Assembly: GCF_050947335.1 (NCBI RefSeq)
Contig: NW_027473351.1
Span: 62,001 to 126,000, forward strand
DNA from: Megachile rotundata
Lineage: Eukaryota; Arthropoda; Insecta; Hymenoptera; Megachilidae
Direction of reading: 5' to 3'
DNA: 64,000 nucleotides
Positions 55,531 to 64,000 of this stretch are shown here, piece by piece. Each line of letters begins with the position of its first letter. Position 1 is the first letter of the stretch. The notes below the pieces were generated by a model. The model was not told where the DNA came from. It saw only the letters and a program-made list of their open reading frames with translations, and made no database searches. Both the position numbers and the translations under genes were made by a program.

Positions 55531-58500
55531 GTATGATTGTCATCGTATGATTGAGATTGTATGATTGTGATTGTATAGTAGTAATTGTATGATTGTCTTC
55601 GTATGATTGTGATCGTATGATTGTGATTGTATGATTGTGATTGTATGATTGTGATTGTATGATTGTGATTGTATGATTGAGATTGTATGATTGTGATTGT
55701 ATTATTGTGATTGTATGATTGTGATTGTATGATTGTGATTGTATGATTGTGAATGTATGATTGTGATTGTATGATTGTGATTGTATGATTGTTTTTGTAT
55801 GATTGTGATTGTATAGTAGTAATTGTATGATTGTCATCGTATGATTGTGATTGTATGATTGTTTTTGTATGATTGTGGTTGTATAGTAGTAATTGTATGA
55901 TTGTCTTCGTATGATTGTGATCGTATGATTGTGATTGTATGATTGTGATTGTATGATTGTGATTGCATGATTGTGATTGAATGATTGTGATTGTATGATT
56001 GTGATTGTACGATTGTGATTGTATGATTGCGATAGTATGATTGTGATTGTATGATTGTGTTTGTATGATTGTGATTGCATGATTGTGATTGTATGATTGT
56101 GATTGTATGATTGCAATTGTATGATTGAGATTGTATGATTGTGATTGTATTATTGTGATTGTATGATTGTGATTGTATGATTGTGATTGTATGATTGCGA
56201 TAGTATGATTGTGATTGTATGATTGTGTTTGTATGATTGTGATTGTATAGTAGTAATTGTATGATTGTCTTCGTATGATTGCGATCGTATGATTGTGATT
56301 GTATGATTGTGATTGTATGATTGTGATTGTATCATTGTGATTGTATGATTGTGATCATATGATTGTGATTGTATGATTGTGATTGTATGATTGTTTTTGT
56401 ATGATTGTGATTGTATGATTGTGATTGTATGATTGTGATTGTATTATTGTGATTGTATGATTGTGATTGTATGATTGCGATAGTATGATTGTGATTGTAT
56501 GATTGTGATTGTATGATTGTGATTGTATGATTGTGATTGTATGATTGTGATTGTATGATTGTGATTGTATGATTGTGATTGTATGATTGTGATTGTATGA
56601 TTGTGATTGTATGATTGTGATTGTATGATTGTGATTGTATGATTGTGATTGTATGATTGAGATTGTATGATTGTGATTGTATTATTGTGATTGTATGATT
56701 GTGATTGTATGATTGTGATTGTATGATTGTGAATGTATGATTGTGATTGTATGATTGTGATTGTATGATTGTGATTGTATAGTAGTAATTGCATGATTGT
56801 CATCGTATGATTGAGATTGTATGATTGTGATTGTATAGTAGTAATTGTAGGATTGTCTTCGTATGATTGTGATTGTATGATTGTTTTTGTATGATTGTGA
56901 TTGTATGATTGTGATTGTATGATTGTGATTGTATGATTGTGTTTGTATGATTGTGATTGTATGATTGTGATTGTATGATTGTGATTGTATGATTGTGATT
57001 GTATGATTGTGATTGTATGATTGTGATTGTATTATTGTGATTGTATGATTGTGATTGTATGATTGTGATTGTATGATTGTGATTGTATGATTGTGATTGT
57101 ATGATTGTGAATGTATGATTGTGATTGTATGATTGTGATTGTATGATTGTTTTTGTATGATTGTGATTGTATAGTAGTAATTGTATGATTGTCATCGTAT
57201 GATTGTGATTGTATGATTGTTTTTGTATGATTGTGATTGTATGATTGTGATTGTATGATTGTGATTGCATGATTGTGGTTGTATGATTATGGTTCTATTA
57301 TTGTGATTGTATGATTTTTCTTGTATGATTATGATCGTATGATTGTAATTGCATGATTGTGATTGTATGATTGTGATTGTATGATTGTGATTGTATGATT
57401 GTGATTGTATGATTGTGATTGTATGATTGTGATTGTATTATTGTGATTGTATGATTGTGATTGTATGATTGTGATTGTATGATTGCGATAGTATGATTGT
57501 GATTGTATGATTGTGATTGTATGATTGTGATTGTATGATTGCGATAGTATGATTGTGATTGTATGGTTGTGATTGTATGATTGTTTTTGTATGATTGTGA
57601 TTGTATAGTAGTAATTGTATGATTGTCATCGTATGATTGTGATTGTATGATTGTTTTTGTATGATTGTGATTGTATAGTAGTAATTGTATGATTGTCATC
57701 GTATGATTGTGATTGTATGATTGTTTTGTATGATTGTGATTGTATAGTATTAATTGTATGATTGTCTTCGTATGATTGTGATCGTATGATAGTGATTGTA
57801 TGATTGTGATTGTATGATTGTGATTGTATGATTGTGATTGTATGATTGTGATTGTATGATTGTGATTATATGATTGTGATTGTATGATTGTGATTGTATG
57901 ATTGTGATTGTATGATTGTGATTGTATCATTGTGATTGCATGATTGTTTTTGTATGATTGTGATTTCATGATTGTGATTGTATGATTGTGCCTGTATGAT
58001 TGTGATGGTATGATTGTGATTGTATGATTGCGATTGTATGATTGCAATTTTATGAGTGTGATTATATGATTATGATTGTATGATTGTGATTGTATGATTG
58101 TTTTTGTATGATTGTGATTGTATGATTGTGATTGCATGATTGTGGTTGTATGATTATGGTTCTATTATTGTGATTGTATGATTTTTCTTGTATGATTATG
58201 ATCGTATGATTGTAATTGCATGATTGTGATTGTATGATTGTGATTGTATGATTGTGATTGTATGATTGTGATTGTATGATTGTGATTGTATGATTGTGAT
58301 CGTATAATTGTGATTGTATGATTGTGATTGTATGATTGTGATTGTATGATTGTGACTGTATCATTGTGATTGTATGATTGTGATCATATGATTGTGATTG
58401 TATGATTGTGATTGTATGATTGTTTTTGTATGATTGTGATTGTATGATTGTGATTGTATAGTAGTAATTGTATGATTGTCTTCGTATGATTGTGATCGTA

Positions 58501-61500
58501 TGATTGTGATTGTATGATTGTGATTGTATGATTGTGATTGTATGATTGTGATTGTATGATTGTGATTGTATCATTGTGATTGTATGATTGTGATCATATG
58601 ATTGTGATTGTATGATTGTTATTGTATGATTGTTTTTGTATGATTTTGACTGTATGATTGTTTTTGTATGATTCTGATTGTATGATTGTGATTGTATGAT
58701 TGTGATAGTATGATTGTGATTGTATGATTGTGATTGTATGATTGCGATAGTATGATTGTGATTGTATGATTGTGATTGTATCATTGCGATAGTATGATTG
58801 TGATTGTATGATTGTGATTGTATTATTGTGATTGTATGATTGTGATTGTATGATTGTGATTGTATGATTGCGATAGTATGATTGTGATTGTATGATTGTG
58901 ATTGTATGATTGTGATTGTATGATTGCGATAGTATGATTGTGATTGTATCATTGTGATTGCATGATTGTTTTTGTATGATTGTGATTTCATGATTGTGAT
59001 TGTATGATTGTGCCTGTATGATTGTGATGGTATGATTGTGATTGTATGATTGCGATTGTATGATTGCAATTTTATGAGTGTGATTATATGATTATGATTG
59101 TATGATTGTGATTGTATGATTGTTTTTGTATGATTGTGATTGTATGATTGTGATTGTATGATTGTGATTGTATTATTGTGATTGTATGATTGTGATTGTA
59201 TGATTGTGATTGTATGATTGTGATTGTATGATTGCGATAGTATGATTGTGATTGTATGATTGTGATTGTATGATTGTGATTGTATGATTGCGATAGTATG
59301 ATTGTGATTGTATGATTGTGATTGTATGATTGTGATTGTATAATTGTGATTGTATGATTGAGATTGTATGATTGTGATTGTATTATTGTGATTGTATGAT
59401 TGTGATTGTATGATTGTGATTGTATGATTGTGAATGTATGATTGTGATTGTATGATAGTGATTGTGTGATTCTGATTGTATGATTGTTTTTGTATGATTG
59501 TGTATGTATAGTAGTAATTGTATGATTGTCATCGTATGATTGTGATTGTATGATTGTTTTTGTATGATTGTGATTGTATAGTAGTAATTGTATGATTGTC
59601 TTCGTATGATTGTGATCGTATGATAGTGATTGTATGATTGTGATTGTATGATTGTGATTGTATGATTGTGATTGTATGATTGTGATTGTATGATTGTGAT
59701 TGTATGATTGTGATTGTATGATTGTGATTGTATGATTGTGATTGTATGATTGTGATTGTATCATTGTGATTGCATGATTGTTTTTGTATGATTGTGATTT
59801 CATGATTGTGATTGTATGATTGTGCCTGTATGATTGTGATGGTATGATTGTGATTGTATGATTGCGATTGTATGATTGCAATTTTATGAGTGTGATTATA
59901 TGATTATGATTGTATGATTGTGATTGTATGATTGTTTTTGTATGATTGTGATTGTATGATTGTGATTGTATGATTGTGATTGCATGATTGTGGTTGTATG
60001 ATTATGGTTCTATTATTGTGATTGTATGATTTTTCTTGTATGATTATGATCGTATGATTGTAATTGCATGATTGTGATTGTATGATTGTGATTGTATGAT
60101 TGTGATTGTATGATTGTGATTATATGATTGCGATAGTATGATTGTGACTGTATGATTGTGATTGTATGATTGTGATTGTATTATTGTGATTGTATGATTG
60201 TGATTGTATGACTGCGATAGCATGATTGTGATTGTATGTTTGTGATTGTATGATTGTGATTGTATGATTGAGATTGTATGATTATGATCGTATGCTTGTA
60301 ATTGCATGATTGTGATTGTATGATTGTGATTGTATGATTGTGATTGTATGATTGTGATTGTATGATTGTGATTGTATGATTGTGATTGTATGATTGTGAT
60401 TGTATGGTTGTGATTGTATGATTGCGATAGTATGATTGCGATTGTATGATTGTGATTGTATGATTGTGATCGTATGATTGTGATTGTATGATTGTGATTG
60501 TATGATTGTGATTGTATCATTGTGATTGTATGATTGTGATCATATGATTGTGATTGTATGATTGTGATTGTATGATTGTTTTTGTATGATTGTGATTGTA
60601 TAGTAGTAATTGTATGATTGTCATCGTATGATTGTGATTGTATGATTGTTTTTGTATGATTGTGATTGTATAGTAGTAATTGTATGATTGTCTTCGTATG
60701 ATTGTGATCGTATGATTGTGATTGTATGATTGTGATTGTATGATTGTGATTGTATGATTGTGATTGTATCATTGTGATTGTATGATTGTGATCATATGAT
60801 TGTGATTGTATGATTGTGATTGTATGATTGTTTTTGTATGATTGTGATTGTATGATTGTGATTGTATGATTGTGATTGTATGATTGTGATTGTATTATTG
60901 TGATTGTATGATTGTGATTGTATGATTGTGATTGTATGATTGCGATAGTATGATTGTGATTGTATGATTGTGATTGTATGATTGTGATTGTATGATTGAG
61001 ATTGTATGATTGTGATTGTATGATTGTGATTGTATGATTGAGATTGTACGATTGTGATTGTATTATTGTGATTGTATGATTGTGATTGTATGATTGTGAT
61101 TGTATGATTCTGAATGTATGATTGTGATTGTATGATTGTGATTGTATGATTGTTTTTGTATGATTGTGATTGTATAGTAGTAATTGTATGATTGTCATCG
61201 TATGATTGTGATTGTATGATTGTTTTTGTATGATTGTGATCGTATGATTGTGATTGTATGATTGTGATTGTATGATTGTGATCGTATGATTGTGATTGTA
61301 TGATTGTGATTGTATGATTGTGATTGTATGATTGTGACTGTATCATTGCGATTGTATGATTGTGATCATATGATTGTGATCATATGATTGTGATTGTATG
61401 ATTGTCATCGTATGATTGTGATTGTATGATTGTTTTTGTATGATTGTGATCGTATGATTGTGATTGTATGATTGTGATTGTATGATTGTGATCGTATGAT

Positions 61501-63270
61501 TGTGATTGTATGATTGTGATTGTATGATTGTGATTGTATGATTGTGACTGTATCATTGCGATTGTATGATTGTGATCATATGATTGTGATCATATGATTG
61601 TGATTGTATGATTGTGATTGTATGATTGTTTTTGTATGATTGTGATTGTATGATTGTGATTGTATAGTAGTAATTGTATGATTGTCTTCGTATGATTGTG
61701 ATCGTATGATTGTGATTGTATGATTGTGATTGTATGATTGTGATTGTATCATTGTGATTGTATGATTGTGATCATATGATTGTGATTGTATGATTGTGAT
61801 TGTATGATTGTTTTTGTATGATTGTGATTGTATGATTGTGATTGTATGATTGTGATTGTATGATTGTGATTGTATGATTGTGATTGTATGATTGTGATTG
61901 TATGATTGTGATTGTATTATTGTGATTGTACGATTGTGATTGTATGATTGTGATTGTATGATTGTGATTGTATGATTGTGATTGTATGATTGTGATTGTA
62001 TGATTGAGATTGTATGATTGTGATTGTATTATTGTGATTGTATGATTGTGATTGTATGATTGTGATTGTATGATTGTGAATGTATGATTGTGATTGTATG
62101 ATTGTGATTGTATGATTGTGATTGTATGATTGTTTTTGTATGATTGTGATTGTATAGTAGTAATTGTATGATTGTCATCGTATGATTGTGATTGTATGAT
62201 TGTTTTTGTATGATTGTGATTGTATAGTAGCAATTGTATGATTGTCTTCGTATGATTGTGATCGTATGATTGTGATTGTATGATTGTGATTGTATGATTG
62301 TGATTGTATGATTGTGATTGTATCATTGTGATTGTATGATTGTGATCATATGATTGTGATTGTATGATTGTTTTTGTATGATTGTGATTGTATGATTGTG
62401 ATTGTATGATTGTGATTGTATGATTGTTTTTGTATGATTGTTTTTGTATGATTGTGATTGTATGATTGTGATTGTATTATTGTGATTGTATGATTGTGAT
62501 TGTATGATTGTGATTGTATGATTGCGAAAGTATGATTGTGATTGTATGATTGTGATTGTATGATTGTGATTGTATGATTGCGATAGTATGATTGTGATTG
62601 TATGATTGTGATTGTATGATTGTGATTGTATAATTGTGATTGTATGATTGAGATTGTATGATTGTGATTGTATTATTGTGATTGTATGATTGTGATTGTA
62701 TGATTGTGATTGTATGATTGTGATTGTATGATTGTGAATGTATGATTGTGATTGTATGATAGCGATTGTGTGATTCTGATTGTATGATTGTTTTTGTATG
62801 ATTGTGATTGTATAGTAGTAATTGTATGATTGTCATCGTATGATTGTGATTGTATGATTGTTTTTGTATGATTGTGATTGTATAGTAGTAACTGTATGAT
62901 TGTCTTCGTATGATTGTGATCGTATGATAGTGATTGTATGATTGTGATTGTATGATTGTGATTGTATAATTGTGATTGTATGATTGAGATTGTACGTTTG
63001 TGATCGTATTATTGTGATTGTATGATTGTGATTGTATGATTGTGATTGTATGATTGTGAATGTATGATTGTGATTGTATGATAGTGATTGTGTGGTTCTG
63101 ATTGTATGATTGTTTTTGTATGATTGTGATTGTATAGTAGTAATTGTATGATTGTCATCGTATGATTGTGATTGTATGATTGTTTTTGTATGATTGTGAC
63201 TGTGTAGTAGTAATTGTATGATTGTCTTCGTATGATTGTGATCGGATGATAGTGATTGTATGATTGTGAT
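55530..63270. repeat. Higher-order block III
   Basis: Copy of block II with L at 58044, 59066 and 59878, the gtatgcttg joint at 60290, a gagattgtacg joint at 61040, the 210-bp pair at 61187-61606 and gatcgga at 63239. Relative to block II it lacks 1,120 bp between L 48875 and L 49995. Point differences are few; one is tgactg at 53957 against tgattg in this copy. Confidence 0.85.
57716..57728. other. 13-bp unit, slipped T-run (private to block III)
   Basis: The unit is tatgattgttttg; the partner near 47,511 in block II has the full tttttg. This is an independent recurrence of the same T-run slip as at 3655, and it explains the offset change from 10,206 to 10,205. Confidence 0.9.
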
Positions 63271-63279
63271 TGTATGATT

Positions 63280-64000
63280 GAGATTGTATGATTATGATCG
63301 TATGCTTGTAATTGCATGATTGTGATTGTATGATTGTGATTGTATGATTGTGATTGTATGATTGTGATTGTATGATTGTGATTGTATGATTGTGATTGTA
63401 TGATTGTGATTGTATGGTTGTGATTGTATGATTGCGATAGTATGATTGCGATTGTATGATTGTGATTGTATGATTGTGATCGTATGATTGTGATTGTATG
63501 ATTGTGATTGTATGATTGTGATTGTATCATTGTGATTGTATGATTGTGATCATATGATTGTGATTGTATGATTGTGATTGTATGATTGTTTTTGTATGAT
63601 TGTGATTGTATAGTAGTAATTGTATGATTGTCATCGTATGATTGTGATTGTATGATTGTTTTTGTATGATTGTGATTGTATAGTAGTAATTGTATGATTG
63701 TCTTCGTATGATTGTGATCGTATGATTGTGATTGTATGATTGTGATTGTATGATTGTGATTGTATGATTGTGATTGTATCATTGTGATTGTATGATTGTG
63801 ATCATATGATTGTGATTGTATGATTGTGATTGTATGATTGTTTTTGTATGATTGTGATTGTATGATTGTGATTGTATGATTGTGATTGTATGATTGTGAT
63901 TGTATTATTGTGATTGTATGATTGTGATTGTATGATTGTGATTGTATGATTGCGATAGTATGATTGTGATTGTATGATTGTGATTGTATGATTGTGATTG
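63280..64000. repeat. Start of a further partial block copy
   Basis: From the gagattg / tatgattatgatcg / tatgcttg joint (63300) to the window end the order repeats 60.27-60.99 kb at offset 3,010 bp (215 units): gtatgcttg 60290/63300 and gcgatag 60942/63952. The array continues past the window edge. Confidence 0.84.

Larger units (their letters stand above)
1..64000. repeat. 14-bp satellite array filling the whole window
   Basis: The entire window is head-to-tail copies of tatgattgtgattg in one orientation. The first unit starts at base 1 and the last ends at base 64000. The canonical + strand unit has 7 T, 4 G, 3 A and no C (about 29% GC), and it contains no CpG. The unit is itself composite: tatgattg (8) plus tgattg (6). 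Variant units differ by 1-4 substitutions and recur in fixed order, forming higher-order repeats. The canonical + strand unit has TGA twice, closing all + frames within 42 nt. The - strand unit has no stop in any frame. I see no unique sequence over 100 bp, gene, RNA gene, promoter or transposon. Array size, short unit and higher-order structure indicate eukaryotic satellite DNA; species and chromosomal location cannot be read from the sequence. Confidence 0.99.

Noticed and set aside
45130..63270. Blocks II and III as a pure assembly duplication
   Set aside because: They differ by several whole-unit indels, a 1,120-bp interval, a private one-base deletion at 57716 and scattered substitutions, so an exact assembly copy is unlikely. 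A haplotype join cannot be excluded without reads.
1..64000. CRISPR array
   Set aside because: There are no spacers of unique sequence between repeats; the unit is 14 bp and contiguous, and no cas-like gene is present.
1..64000. Telomeric repeat
   Set aside because: The G+T-rich strand resembles telomere bias, but the unit has only isolated Gs (no GGG run), is 14 bp with many variants, and matches no telomere motif known to me.
1..64000. G-quadruplex or long hairpin structure
   Set aside because: G runs are almost never longer than one or two, and the canonical strand has no C to pair with G, so neither quadruplexes nor stable hairpins are expected.
1..64000. Prokaryotic genome, plasmid or phage
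   Set aside because: No coding sequence, ribosome binding site or replication gene appears in 64 kb; such an array is not typical of prokaryotes.

Overview
The window is one uninterrupted tandem repeat. From the first to the last base it is an array of a 14-bp unit, tatgattgtgattg on the + strand (caatcacaatcata on the - strand), with no unique sequence, recognisable gene, RNA gene or mobile element. A phase count gives 4,571 unit-equivalents. Neither array edge lies inside the window, so the true array is longer than 64 kb. A short-unit array of this size with layered internal duplications points to a eukaryotic satellite, probably heterochromatic (centromeric, pericentromeric, subtelomeric or interstitial), read from a long-read assembly. 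I do not recognise the 14-mer and cannot name the organism.

The array is structured. Most units are canonical, and a limited set of variant units recurs in fixed order. There are three recurrent variant clusters: a 70-bp module (units ending tttttg, gattg, the divergent tatagtagtaattg, then tcatcg or tcttcg); an 11-unit landmark L containing tatgattgcaattt and tatgagtgtgatta (17 copies); and junction clusters J and K around a ctattattg joint. These serve as barcodes for larger duplications.

Layout: 1-2.4 kb, leading segment with two K clusters 952 bp apart; 2.4-9.5 kb, block I; 9.5-12.6 kb, a short piece shared with 55 kb, then local variation; 12.6-15.5 kb, segment S1, repeated at 35.2-38.0 kb; 15.9-18.4 and 19.7-22.1 kb, a 2.5-kb duplication about 3.77-3.79 kb apart, separated by a piece of block I; 22.6-24.4 kb, a 1,210-bp tandem duplication; 26.1-33.4 kb, a mosaic of short duplications; 38.2-43.4 kb, a contiguous 2.6-kb tandem duplication; 45.1-54.2 kb, block II; 55.5-63.3 kb, block III; 63.3-64.0 kb, the start of another partial copy.

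Unit phase is almost perfectly kept. I found 15 length-altering events (twelve 13-bp units, three 6-bp partial units). Their predicted net shift, +6 modulo 14, equals the observed shift over the window. The - strand has long open frames because the canonical unit lacks stop codons in all three - strand frames. They translate to a 14-residue repeat (QSQSYNHNHTITII) and are by-products of the repeat, so no CDS is annotated.
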